Shown here: piece after piece, positions 31,012-41,300 of the stretch
How the letters are laid out: the number at the start of each line of letters is the position of its first letter
Numbering within the stretch: position 1 is the stretch's first letter
Assembly (NCBI GenBank): GCA_000174895.1
Contig: ACOK01000119.1
Coordinates: 62,001-126,000, forward strand
Length of the DNA stretch: 64,000 bases
Source: Ruminococcus flavefaciens FD-1
GTDB lineage: Bacteria; Bacillota; Clostridia; Oscillospirales; Ruminococcaceae
Direction of reading: 5' to 3'
Made by a program: the position numbers and the translations under genes
The notes under the pieces: generated by a model
The model's database searches: none
Told to the model about the DNA's origin: nothing
What the model saw: the letters and a program-made list of their open reading frames with translations, nothing else

Positions 31012-32397
31012 ATGAAAACCAACAAACTGATCTATGCTTTTATCAGCGTAATGCTTTGTCTGGCTTTGGGTATATCGGGAATAAGCGCTTTCGCATCAGA
31101 AAATAAAATCACTGATTATTCATCGATAGATAAGCAAATTGCAGAGGATATAGAAAAATACCATATTCCTGCAATGGCAGTGGCTGTTGTGGATAAGGAT
31201 AGCGTTCTGTTTGAAAATACCTATGGCAACTGTGAAAACGCCGATCTGCCGTTTATCATCGGGTCTATGAGCAAATCATTTACTGCGATCGCAATTATGC
31301 AGCTTTATGAACAAGGAAAAATTGAACTTGAAAGCCCGATAGATGAGTACATAGATACATCAAAATGGTTTGATGAAAATACCGATCATGGCAGGATAAC
31401 AGTTAAAGATCTTCTGAATCACACAAGCGGTATCACGACCTACCAGACATTTGGTTCTTTGAAAAGTACCGTACAATATGGCAGCTATGAATACGCAAAT
31501 GCAAATTATGGACTGTTGGGACTTATTATAGAAGCGGTAAGCGGTATGTCCTATGAACAGTATATTGAGCAAAATATTTTCGAGCCGATCGGAATGTCTC
31601 ACTCTGCTGCGAGCCTTGAAAAAAGCAAAGATAACGGCTTGATAGACGGATATAGAAACTATTTCGGCATACCTGTTGCAGGAGAGCCCGATTATCCCGA
31701 AGAAATACATGATGGGACTTGGACAAACATTCCCGCAGGATATCTTTCTTCGAGCGTGAGCGACATGGAAAAATATCTGCAAATGTATCTTCGGGGCGGT
31801 GAAAACATCGTAAGCAGCGAAAGTGTTGATCGTATGTTTTATGAGAATGTGTCTGAGGGTAATGGATCATATTACGGAATGGGTTGGGAATATATGCCCG
31901 ATCTGTACAGTAAACCTATAATTGCTCACGCCGGGCTTGTGGAAAACTACACGTCTAATATGTTCATTCTCCCCGAAAAAGGTATGGCTGTGGTCGTTCT
32001 CGTTAATATGAATGACTATCTTGTCGGCAATAATCTGCTCGGAAATATTGTTATGCCGCTTCTCGGAGAACCTAAGCAGAAACTTCCCAACCTGTATCTG
32101 ATACTCCATGCAGTGATAGATGTGATATGTTATGTAATTTTCTTCATAAGTATTCATTCTGCTGTGACATTGAAAAAGTGGAGAACGAAGACATCTGAGA
32201 AAAAAATGTTTGTATCAGATATTATAAGGCACATGATCCTTCCGATTATATTATTAGCTATCCCGCCGATCATGGCAACGCCGTACAAAGTTGTATGGTT
32301 ATTTGCGAAGGATATAATGCTCGTAATAATCATTAACGCAGTTCTGCTGTTAGCAGTGGGAGTTTATAAAGCCTGTTTTACTCTGAAAAAACGATAG
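31012..32397 (+). CDS. Class C beta-lactamase-fold serine hydrolase with membrane tail
   Basis: The 461-aa protein starts MKTNKLIYAFISVMLCLALG with AGAGG before the ATG at 31012; the first 30 residues form a signal peptide. The serine beta-lactamase/PBP4-like motifs are present: S-x-x-K in GSMSKSFTAIAIMQLYE (about 79-95), Y-x-N as YANANYGLLG and HAG replacing KTG in IIAHAGLVENYTSN. After the catalytic domain come three hydrophobic helices (about 365-385, 410-430, 435-455). This architecture fits esterase/D-amino-peptidase-type hydrolases anchored in the membrane; resistance to beta-lactams is not implied. Confidence 0.85.
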   Translation: MKTNKLIYAFISVMLCLALGISGISAFASENKITDYSSIDKQIAEDIEKYHIPAMAVAVVDKDSVLFENTYGNCENADLPFIIGSMSKSFTAIAIMQLYEQGKIELESPIDEYIDTSKWFDENTDHGRITVKDLLNHTSGITTYQTFGSLKSTVQYGSYEYANANYGLLGLIIEAVSGMSYEQYIEQNIFEPIGMSHSAASLEKSKDNGLIDGYRNYFGIPVAGEPDYPEEIHDGTWTNIPAGYLSSSVSDMEKYLQMYLRGGENIVSSESVDRMFYENVSEGNGSYYGMGWEYMPDLYSKPIIAHAGLVENYTSNMFILPEKGMAVVVLVNMNDYLVGNNLLGNIVMPLLGEPKQKLPNLYLILHAVIDVICYVIFFISIHSAVTLKKWRTKTSEKKMFVSDIIRHMILPIILLAIPPIMATPYKVVWLFAKDIMLVIIINAVLLLAVGVYKACFTLKKR

Positions 32398-32451
32398 ATT
32401 CTGATTTAACTTAGCAACACTCCTATTACCATTCAAAACAGAATATCCCAC

Positions 32452-32488
32452 AAGCTGTGTGAGCGTTCTCCGCTCCGCAGCTTTTTTA
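32452..32488 (+). terminator. Rho-independent terminator
   Basis: AAGCTGTGTGAGCG and CGCTCCGCAGCTT pair with one bulge around TTCTC, followed by TTTTT, after the hydrolase gene. Confidence 0.75.
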
Positions 32489-32642
32489 TTTTCCCCATAA
32501 CATTTTCACGATAAGAAAAGTTTTATGGCGCACTCAAGTTCATGCGCACTGCGAATAGACTTTTGGTGTCCGTGCGCGCTATAATATTATCGTGGGGCTG
32601 AGTAGTTCGGCTCGACTAAAATTTCAGAATGGTGGTGATGAT

Positions 32643-32982
32643 ATGGCTACGACTTCTATCGCTGACAAGCTGGCGAAACTTGAAAAGAAGATCGCCAAGC
32701 GTGAGAAAACTATCGCTGACGAGCACAAAGGAGCTTGATAAGGATAAGGCAGAGTACAATAAGCTCTACATTATGTTCCTGTCCGACAAGTATAAGCTGA
32801 GTGGCAAGGAACTTTTCTCCGCAATCGAGCGTGAGCATGAACAGCTTGAAAAGCTCCGTGAGGGTGAGCAGTCCGATGATGATGCGGACAGCACTTCCTC
32901 GGTCACGGACGATGAGGACAAGCAGGACGATACTGCGGTCAAGCACAGCAGTTTTCCTCATAGCTACACGGGCAATAACTGA
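32643..32982 (+). pseudogene. DUF4315-like coiled-coil gene with a frameshift
   Basis: ATG 32643 after GGTGGTGAT opens MATTSIADKLAKLEKKIAKR but meets TGA at 32736. The +1 frame continues as TKELDKDKAEYNKLYIMFLSD, then a helix KELFSAIEREHEQLEKLREGE and an acidic tail. Joined near base 32724 they form a protein of about 112 aa much like the ICE's DUF4315 gene at 55266 (same AxEHEQxxxxxxxG motif). As it stands the gene is broken, or needs a +1 shift. It heads the small-gene cluster before the recombinase. Confidence 0.6.
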
Positions 32983-32999
32983 CGGAAAGGGGGCATTGA

Positions 33000-33485
33000 A
33001 TGAGCGACTATGTTTTCCTCGTTGGTGACGATTATGAGAGCAGAAACAAGGAATATGTTTCAATAAATACTGACAAGGGAAAGCTGATCAGCATTGCCCT
33101 CGCCGCAAGCGGTATCCCGTTCAAAGGGCGTTTCGACAAAGAGCGTATGCTGTTCAACTATGACGGCATTTTCAAGGAGTCCGTTGATGAGATCATTGCA
33201 AAATTCACCTCGGACAAGTATGCCGTACAGCGTAATGAGATAGCGGAGCATAAGGGCGATGACTGCCTTTATTTCCTGCCTGCTGTCGCAAAACTTTTGC
33301 GTATGACAGAGGGTACGCTCCGCCGCAGACCTCTTGACATTCAGCTCGCCGTCTGCAAGCGTTATGTCGATAACTGGTACTGCGATACTTATACGATCCA
33401 GCATGAGCTGAAAGATGCGATGATGCTGATAACCAAACCCGAAATGACAGACAGCGACAAAGAGAAAGCTGTCGGAAAGGACTAA
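33000..33485 (+). CDS. Hypothetical protein, paralogue of the ICE gene at 47186
   Basis: This 161-aa protein shares a clear pattern with the N-terminal 150 residues of the 47186-47878 product: INTDKGKLISIALAASGIPF against IETDKAQAIVVALDKSSIPF, then FNYDGIFKESVDEIIAKF against LTYDGNYKEQVEEIIAKA. The C-terminal part has RRRPLDIQLAVCKRYVDNWY, like SRPDEVQLLLCKFYVDLWL. Function is unknown. Its presence in both the mobilizable element and the host ICE suggests a role in mobile-element biology. It starts 17 bp after the DUF4315-like gene. Confidence 0.7.
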   Translation: MSDYVFLVGDDYESRNKEYVSINTDKGKLISIALAASGIPFKGRFDKERMLFNYDGIFKESVDEIIAKFTSDKYAVQRNEIAEHKGDDCLYFLPAVAKLLRMTEGTLRRRPLDIQLAVCKRYVDNWYCDTYTIQHELKDAMMLITKPEMTDSDKEKAVGKD

Positions 33486-33488
33486 AAT

Positions 33489-33677
33489 TTGAATACAACA
33501 TCTGCCGTAGAGAAAAGAGAGAAGGCAGTTGACTATGTTTCTGATGAGGGTATCAAAGTCAGGGTAACTTATCCTGACAATGTGAACGATACTATCAGAC
33601 AGCAGAAGATCAACAAGATGTACGATATTTTCCTCGGTGCAATGCGCCGCAACGGAACAGAAGAAACAACTAAATGA
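33489..33677 (+). CDS. TnpW-like small protein
   Basis: A 62-aa protein beginning at TTG 33489. Its core GIKVRVTYPDNVNDTIRQQKINKMY is a beta-beta-alpha pattern like the TnpW family that sits before TnpX-type recombinases. It is 3 bp from the previous gene and 120 bp upstream of the large serine recombinase, in the same position as tnpW in Tn4451-like elements. The family match is a positional and pattern judgement, and no biochemical role is known. Confidence 0.5.
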   Translation: MNTTSAVEKREKAVDYVSDEGIKVRVTYPDNVNDTIRQQKINKMYDIFLGAMRRNGTEETTK

Positions 33678-33720
33678 TCTGGCAATCTGCCGAAAAATGA
33701 TTACAGTTACAGCAAAGCTG

Positions 33721-33798
33721 TTGCAATTTTCGGACGGTTGCGCTATGATATAGATGTAAAACCAACCGTCCGATTGCAAACGCAATTGGAGGTCAACA
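33721..33798 (+). promoter_or_regulatory. Promoter/operator of the large serine recombinase
   Basis: TTGCAA (33721-33726), a 17-bp spacer and TATGAT (33744-33749). A 10-bp perfect inverted repeat CGGACGGTTG (33731-33740) / CAACCGTCCG (33763-33772) brackets the -10. Its right arm with flank, TAAAACCAACCGTCC, is repeated inverted at 22369-22383. ATTGC/GCAAT flanks the start of the TTGGAGG ribosome site. Confidence 0.65.
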
Positions 33799-35352
33799 AT
33801 GAGAAAATCAACTAAAACAAACGACGGTATCACGGCAATTTACGTTCGTCGATCCGTCAGCGACAAGGATAAGGGCAACAATTCGCTGTCCATTTCCGCA
33901 CAGAAGGAGGAGTGTATCAGGTTTGTGGGAGAATGCGATTATCGTATCTATTGCGATGACGGCAAGTCGGGCAAAGATGTGATGCACCGTCCCGCATTTA
34001 TGCAGATGATGAGCGATGCCCGTGAGGGACTTATCAGCAGAATCATCGTGAAAAAGTACGACCGTTTCAGCAGAAATATGCGTGAGTATCTTAACATTAC
34101 GGACGAGCTTGACCGCTACGGTGTGACTGTTTACTCCCTCTCTGAGCCGTTCAACACGGAGACAAAAGAAGGGCGTATGATGCGAAACAATCTGCTGAAC
34201 TTCGCAGAGTTTGAGCGTGAGACGATCGCCGCAAGAGTGGCTGATGCCTTCCAGACTAAGGCAAGGGAAACAGGTTTCTATCAGGGCGGTAAAGTTCAGT
34301 TCGGATATACTCCCGAAAGAAGAACAATTAACGGCAAGACAGGCTCGGTGCTTGTTCCCTCGGAGAATGCTGAAGCGGTGCGTGTGGCGTATAATCTGTA
34401 TCAGCACCCCGAAAATTCTCTGACCGATATTATCCGCTATATGACGGAGAACGGTATCAATGCTTCAAGACCGACACCACGCACAAAAACAGGCATTTCC
34501 AATCTTGACAGATCGCACCTGAGCCGTATTCTTGAAAATCCCCTTTATGTGAGGGCTGACAAAGAGGTCTACCGCTATTTTCTTTCCAAAGGATATGAAA
34601 TGCTTGATGAGATCGAAGCCTATGACGGCATTCACGGCTTGTTCGTTCACGCCGGGCTTGATGATACGCATTTCGTCAAGGTAGCCTACCATGAGGGGCT
34701 TGTGCCTGCGGAAACGTGGCTGAGAGTGCAGGACCGGAAGTCGCACCAGAGCAAATTCCCGACAAACGGCAAGGCAATGAACTCTTGGCTTGTGGGTATG
34801 GTGAAATGTGCCTGCTGCGGATATGCAATGCACTTCAATCACTGTGCGAACAGAAAAGGTGTGGTGTATCACCGCTTCATCGACTACGGCAAGTTCACGC
34901 TGAACGGCTGTCCCACTCCGCCCATTCAGTTAAAGCCGAGACAGGTCGAGGACGCTGTGCTGAAAGAAATGCAGAAGCGTATTGAACAGCTCAAAATCGC
35001 AAAGCGTGAGGACAGCAAGCCCGACACCGAAACAGAGAGTATCAAGACGGAGATCATTCGCATTGACAGCGAGATACAGAAACTCATGGAAAAGCTCGCA
35101 GATGCGGACAGCGTACTCTTTGATTACATTCAGAAGCGTGTGAGCGCCCTGCACGAACAGAAGTCGGAGCTTGATAAAAAAATGCAGACAATGTGCCGTA
35201 AGCGTAAGGCAATCGACACAAAGCCTTTGGAAGAACCTATGAAGCAGTGGGATAAGCTGACGGTGCAGGAGAAGCACGATGTAGCGGCAGCGATGATCGA
35301 TGTCGTGCTAATATCCGATGAAACAGGTATTGAGGTGAAATTCAGCATTTGA
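33799..35352 (+). CDS. Large serine recombinase (TnpX-like)
   Basis: This recombinase integrates and excises the element. The 517-aa protein has a resolvase domain with the nucleophile Ser19 in IYVRRSVSDKD, the KYDRFSRNMREYL helix and the NLLNFAEFERE E-helix start. The recombinase domain (about 165-290) follows, then a zinc ribbon with CACCGYAMHFNHC (about 335-347) and CPTPP, and a coiled coil with IDSEIQKLMEKLADADSVL (about 412-430). It is read toward the right border, ending 29 bp before the terminal inverted repeat, the usual place for TnpX. AGG-rich ribosome site; intact. Confidence 0.93.
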   Translation: MRKSTKTNDGITAIYVRRSVSDKDKGNNSLSISAQKEECIRFVGECDYRIYCDDGKSGKDVMHRPAFMQMMSDAREGLISRIIVKKYDRFSRNMREYLNITDELDRYGVTVYSLSEPFNTETKEGRMMRNNLLNFAEFERETIAARVADAFQTKARETGFYQGGKVQFGYTPERRTINGKTGSVLVPSENAEAVRVAYNLYQHPENSLTDIIRYMTENGINASRPTPRTKTGISNLDRSHLSRILENPLYVRADKEVYRYFLSKGYEMLDEIEAYDGIHGLFVHAGLDDTHFVKVAYHEGLVPAETWLRVQDRKSHQSKFPTNGKAMNSWLVGMVKCACCGYAMHFNHCANRKGVVYHRFIDYGKFTLNGCPTPPIQLKPRQVEDAVLKEMQKRIEQLKIAKREDSKPDTETESIKTEIIRIDSEIQKLMEKLADADSVLFDYIQKRVSALHEQKSELDKKMQTMCRKRKAIDTKPLEEPMKQWDKLTVQEKHDVAAAMIDVVLISDETGIEVKFSI

Positions 35353-35376
35353 AAAAGTGCGGAATTTCGGTATTTT

Positions 35377-38300
35377 TTAGTGTTGATAAGGTGATGCGTA
35401 GGGCGTGCCAGTTGCAAAGATAACGCCCTTGCCGCCTGTCTTTTCATCGAGGTATCTGCATTTGAGGAAAAGATCAAGTGCTTTCTGTGAAGCCGAGTTG
35501 GAAATTCCGGCTACATTCTGCAATTTTGTGGCGACGAACAGGTTTTTGAACTCGTGGGCTTCATCGACGAACAAGCGGTCGATTCCGAGCTGCTCAAAGG
35601 TCAGCGTATCGTCCTGATTTGCTTTTTCGAGCTTATCAAGCTGTTTTTGCAGGCTTTTACGGGTACGCTCCATAGCCTTGATCTGGAACTTTGAGCCTTC
35701 GCTCTTTTTAAGCTCCTCGATACCACGCAGAATATCGTCGATCTGGCTCTGAATGGTCATGACCTGTCTCTCCTTAGAAACAGGAATCTTGCCGAGCTGA
35801 GAATGACCGATGATAACCGCATCATAGTTGCCCGTAGCGATCTTAGCGAATAACTGTTGTCGGTTCTCTTTCTTGAAGTCTTTTTTGGTGGCGACAAGAA
35901 TGTTAGCACCCGGATAGAGCTTCTGAAAATCGTCACCGATCTGCTCTGTCAGATGATTTGGAACGGCAAACAGGCTCTTGGTACAAAGACCTAACCGCTT
36001 ACTTTCCATAGCAGTAGCGATCATTTCAAAAGTCTTGCCTGCGCCAACGCAGTGTGCAAACAGCGTATTACCGCCAAACATAGCGTGAGCGATCGCATTT
36101 TTCTGATGATCGTGCAGATGAATGTCAGCCGACATCATCGGGAAAGAAAGAGCCGAGCCGTCAAACTCACGGGGACGGATACTGTTGAACAGCTCATTGT
36201 AACGCTCCACAATAGCTTCACGGCGCTGCGGATCTTTGAAGATCCACGCCTTGAAAGCCTTGCGAATATCGTCAGCCTTACGTTGTACCACACGGGTGGC
36301 ATCAATATCCACCACACGCTTTTCCTTTGTATCGCCCAAGCCGTCAGGAACTTCGATCGTCTTGTAGACCTTCGGCTCTTGCAGATTCAGCAGATGCTCA
36401 AAAATATCGTAGGCATTCATCTTGTGAGTGCCGTACTTCTGAGTCGCAAGCACCGACCTGTCGGCGCTCTTGTTGCTCACATGGAAGGAATTTGCGTGGA
36501 CGGAATATTCCACTCCCACAACAGCAGACTTGTTCCAACGGGCAGACGGACTGTCACTCCTCTGATATGCCGGAGTCTGCAACAGTTCATACATGAACTG
36601 CTCATAGTATTTCGGATCGAGCCAAGCGGCACCGAGCTTAATGTCAATATCTCCGGCTTTCAGCGGTTCAGGCATAGCCTGTTTCAGAGCTGATACATTG
36701 ATATTGAAGTCAGGATCGTACTCAGCGATCTCCTCAGCTTCACGGAGCTTTTTGCGAATATCGCCAGACAAGTATTCACTTGCGGTCTGATATTCATTCT
36801 CCGTATGGGGAATCTTGAAAATCTCGCCCGTAAGGTCGTGCTTCAGCTCGTCCTCGGTCATACCTGTCAGTCCACTCATGTACTCAAAGTCAACCCTTGC
36901 TTTCTCCGCAATGGAGAGCGTAAGTGCTTCAAGTGCCGTATCAACTCGTTCCACAGCCTTCGGCGGCACAATAGTCCGCTTCGTGAAAATATCGGACTTT
37001 TCAAGGAGCTTCGTCTTATCATAGCTCTTTTCAAGTCCTGCCACAAGGTTATACGACACATCTTCCGAGAAGTAACGCTTATTTGTCTGAGAGTGGATCA
37101 GCCCGAACTTCTTGTAGAAATCGTCATAAGCTGTATTCAGCTTTGCCTGCAAATCCTTGATAACGCTGTCAGGCTTGTCAAGCTCCATTGCTTCGATCAG
37201 CTCACGGGTGAGGTCACGAAGCTCAATAAACGCCTTGAAACGCTTGTGCTGTGCAGTACCCTTATCGAAACGGAACTCACAGGCAGCGTTATTCTTTTTG
37301 AAGAAAACCTGATCGTCAGAAAGGAAAAAGCTGTAATTACGCAGCTTCGAGGGGATCTGCACCTGAACACCGTCAGCCGTTTTCGCATAAACATCTCTGC
37401 CACGCTCATGACTGATCTCAGCGGAGAGCTTTCCGACCGCTTCATGGAGTGCTGATTTCAGGTCAAAACCGTCCTCAGCGACAACCATTGTACCGCTGCC
37501 GTAGAGCTTGTTGCCCTCGACCACCGTACCAAGCACCATATCGGGGTGCTGTTCAAAGTATTTGTTGATCGGCAGACCGTCAGCCGTTTCACCGATATGC
37601 ACCCAATCGGGAATATCGGACATTTCGGCAAGCGACTTACCTTCGTGCTTTTTCAGGAAGATGATGTCAGTTGTGACCTCTGTTCCGGCGTTATCCTTAA
37701 ATGCACCGTTCTTACCGCCCGGAAGTCTGATCGCACCGATGAAGTCAGCCTTATCAGCCAACATCTGGCGGACACTCTCATCATGCTTATCGAGTGTGCC
37801 TGCCGAGGTCACAAATGCCATGATACCACCGTTTTTCAGCTTGTCGAGAGCTTCGACAAAGAAAAAATCGTGCAGTTTCGTGGTGTCATGGACGGTATCA
37901 CGGAAACCAAGCTCACCGAACGGAACATTGCCGACAGCCACATCAAAACAGCCATTCTGAAAACGGTTCTGCTCAAAACCCTGAATTGCAATATCTGCAT
38001 CGGGATAAAGAGCCTGAGCGATACGCCCCGAAAGGCTGTCAATCTCCACGCCGTAGAGCTGAGAGTGCGACTGCATATCTTCGGGCATACGACCGAAAAA
38101 GTTTCCGATACCCATTGCCGGCTCTAAGACCGTACCGCCGTCAAAGCCGAAATTGCCGAGAGCTTCATAGATGCCGTCGATAACGGTCGGGCTGGTATAG
38201 AAAGCATCATTGACCGTTGAACGAGCCTGAGCGTACTCCTGCGGAGTCAGCAGCTCGGAAAGCTCCTTATACTCTGCGGCCCACTTCGGATCGTTCTTGT

Positions 38301-41300
38301 CAAAAGCCTTTGCCAAAGCTCCCCAGCCGACATATTTCGACAGGGTTTCCTTTTCCTCAGCAGTCGCAGGACGCTTCTCCCGTTCAAGTGTTTTCAGCAT
38401 TCTGATTGCATCGACATTCGCCCTGAATTTTGTCTTAGCACCGCCGTCACCGAGGTTACCATCGGTAATGGTGAAGTTTTCGCCCTTATCGGTCGCAGTT
38501 ACTTCGGGTGCATGAGCTTCGACCTCATCAACAACAGGTGCGACCTCCGGCTCTTTTTCAGCCTGAACAGTCTGCTCACGCTCCAAGCTGTCAATGAAAT
38601 GAAAGCTCATGAGCATATCGCCGTTGTCAAGCCGAGAAGTCAGCTCACCGCCGTTAAAAGTCCAGTTCTTCGCACGGTCAAACTCCATGTGGAGGTCTTT
38701 GCCCGTAGGTTCGCCGTTTTCGTCGAGCTTTCGGGAAGTAAAATCGACCGTAGTGACACCTGTGACCACTCTGCGCTCCCCGACACATTCAGGACGGAGG
38801 TGGTCAGTGATCTCAAACATCATTCCCGGCTTGATCGCCTTTTTGAGCTGAGACAGGTTCTTGACCGTAGGAATTTCGGGCTTTTTCGCTTCGGGAGCGA
38901 CCGCAGAGTTATCGGGTGTGACCTCAGCCTTTTCAGGCTTCACGGGTGCAGACTGCTCCTTTTCAGGTTCAGCCTTGCCGATATACTCATACATACCGCT
39001 GTTCAGGAGCTTATCATAGGAAATATTCTCCGTCACAGCAAAACCACTGCTTTCACGCTGAATGGTGCAATCGTCCGAATAGAACGGGAGCGCTCCTGTC
39101 AGCGAAATAACCTCAGAAACTTCGCCAGTAATCTTGTGACGAAATCGGTCACCGACTTCCACGATATGGGGAGTCTGCTCCTCAGCCTTTTCCGCTTTGA
39201 GTGCAGCTCTCTCCGCTTTCTGTTCAGCGGAAAGGTAGGTATCGTCTTTGAGCCGTGATTCGGTCATTGTTGCGACATTGTACCACGAATGACGGAATTT
39301 TTCGCCGTTCTCAAAGCTGAATGTGATACCCTGAGAATTGTAGTCAACAAGGGAGATCTTACCCTCACCGCTGTGACCGCCCGTGCCGTACTCTTTTTTC
39401 AAGAAATCTGCAAGCTGCTGGATAGTCGGGTGCTGTTCCTCATAAAAATCCTGAACACGCAGTTTTCCATGAACAAATCCCGTGCCACGGTCGATCTCTG
39501 CGGCAAGTGCTTCATAGACCTGAACACCGTCTACCACCGGACCTTTGGCAAATTCAGACTTCGGCTTTTCAGGTGCAGGCTTTGAAGCGGTCAGCGGTTC
39601 AGGATCACCGAACAAAGAGAGCTGTTCGCCCTGTGCTTCGGGCATTTCCCAAAACGGAACATCGGCATTTTCGTTACGCTGAATCTCGTCAATGACTGCT
39701 GCATCGGTGAAAAGGGGCTTGTCAATATCCGCAGTCTCCTGTGCAGGAGTCGCCACCGCAGGAACATCATCGACCGACATAAGACCAAGCTCATAGGCAA
39801 GCCCGTCAAGCTCTGCCGTGTAGTCTGCATAGGTATCAATGGAGATAACACCCTCTGCATTGTCTACGATAACAGTTGCACCGAGTGAAAGTGCCTTATC
39901 CTTGATCTCGTCAAGGCTCTCAGCATCGCCCTTGTATTTCAGCGTTACGGACGGCACATCATCGGCAGGAGAAGAAATATCCTTTACCGCAGAAGCGTCA
40001 CTCATAAGCGGTACACTCTGTTCGGGACTGTCAAAAGCGGCACCGTCAAGAGAATAAACGATATTTCTGTCCTCTAAGATAGTTTCGATATATGCTGTCT
40101 GTTCACTGTCGGCATCAAAAGATTTGCTGTCATCACTCCATTTTACGTCATATCCGTTCATGCTAAGATGTTCACGAAGCTCTGCAATATCTTCCTCACT
40201 TGCTTCAATGTAGATAGTTGTTCTGTCAGCCGTATGCCGCTCGATCACTTCATCGGGGACAGCCACAAGGTCAGAGAAATCCAAGTCAGTCAGACCGTTC
40301 TCAATCATATCCTCAATGCTGTCATACTGCTCTGTGTTATACACTTCGCCGTCAAATTCATAGGTGATTTTGAAGTCCACAAGGTCAGCCGTCACCTGAA
40401 TGGGCAGCTCATCGTCCGTCAGTGTGGTGAACGCAAGACCAACATTGTGAAGATCGGAGAAGTCAGCACCCTCACGATATTCCGCTTCACAGAAATCATT
40501 GATAAGGTACTTTGCCTTATCAAGCGGAGTTTCAAAGGTACGCTGAAAGTCCATGATCTCCACGGTTTTGTCGGGATTATGTTCAAGCATCGCAGTACGC
40601 AGGAGCGCCGGAAAAGTGGTCAGTTCACGGTACGGCTCGATCTCCATTTTGTCACCACGGTTATAGATACCACAGACAGGTTCACCGCCGTAAAACAGCT
40701 CACCGACCTTATCGCCGTCAGCGATAGACAGTTTCCATGTGCCGCCCTCAGTTTCCGCAGACTCGCAGTCAGTGCCGAAGAACTTGTCAACGACCTGCTG
40801 TAAGGTCTGGAGCTTCTCAGCTTCACGCTTCGGAGGGTTCAGCTCAAAAGCCTGTTCGATGAGGACGGTATATCCTGCTTCACGGAGCTTTGCAGAGTAT
40901 TCGTCTTTGACATGATCGGGAAAACCGACCATAGGCTGCCCATTTTTGGAGAGCATACGCAGTCCGAGGACTTCCACACCGATCTCCGCATTTTTGCCGT
41001 ACATCTCATAAAAATCACCGACTTTTCGCAGAGAGACTGGTCCTTTGTCCTCCGGCTCTGCCTGTTCGGGAGCATCGACCGCAGGGGCAGGCTTCTCAGC
41101 CTTAGAAAGAATCTCAAAGCCCTTGCTTTCCATATCTTCTTGCCAGCCGTCATAAGCAAGCACATCGGAAGTACCGAGCAAAATACCGCCGTAATCGGGT
41201 GCATCAAGGTCTTTCATCTTGATACGGTCAGTGCTGATCTCCTCAACCTCACGACGAGCGCCGTCATACATTATAATATCACCGACAGCGAGATCGGACA

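Larger units (their letters stand above)
22323..35409 (+). mobile_element. Mobilizable TnpX-type serine-recombinase element (13.07 kb)
   Basis: Its boundaries are fixed by the reading frame of the interrupted ICE gene. An 8-bp direct repeat GGCGTGCC occurs at 22323-22330 and 35402-35409, and imperfect 20-bp inverted repeats lie just inside. The element proper is 22331-35401. Contents: a DUF6809-like gene, KdpED-like two-component genes, a small membrane protein, Ktr K+ transporter genes, a small serine resolvase, GNAT, relaxase/MobC with an oriT-like region, a serine hydrolase, three small ICE-like genes and a 517-aa large serine recombinase at the right end. This is the Tn4451/TnpX style of layout. 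Confidence 0.9.

Noticed and set aside
31012-32397. Call of the serine hydrolase as a beta-lactam resistance gene
   Set aside because: Class C-like motifs are shared by many esterases and peptidases. HAG replaces KTG and a membrane tail is present, so resistance cannot be claimed.
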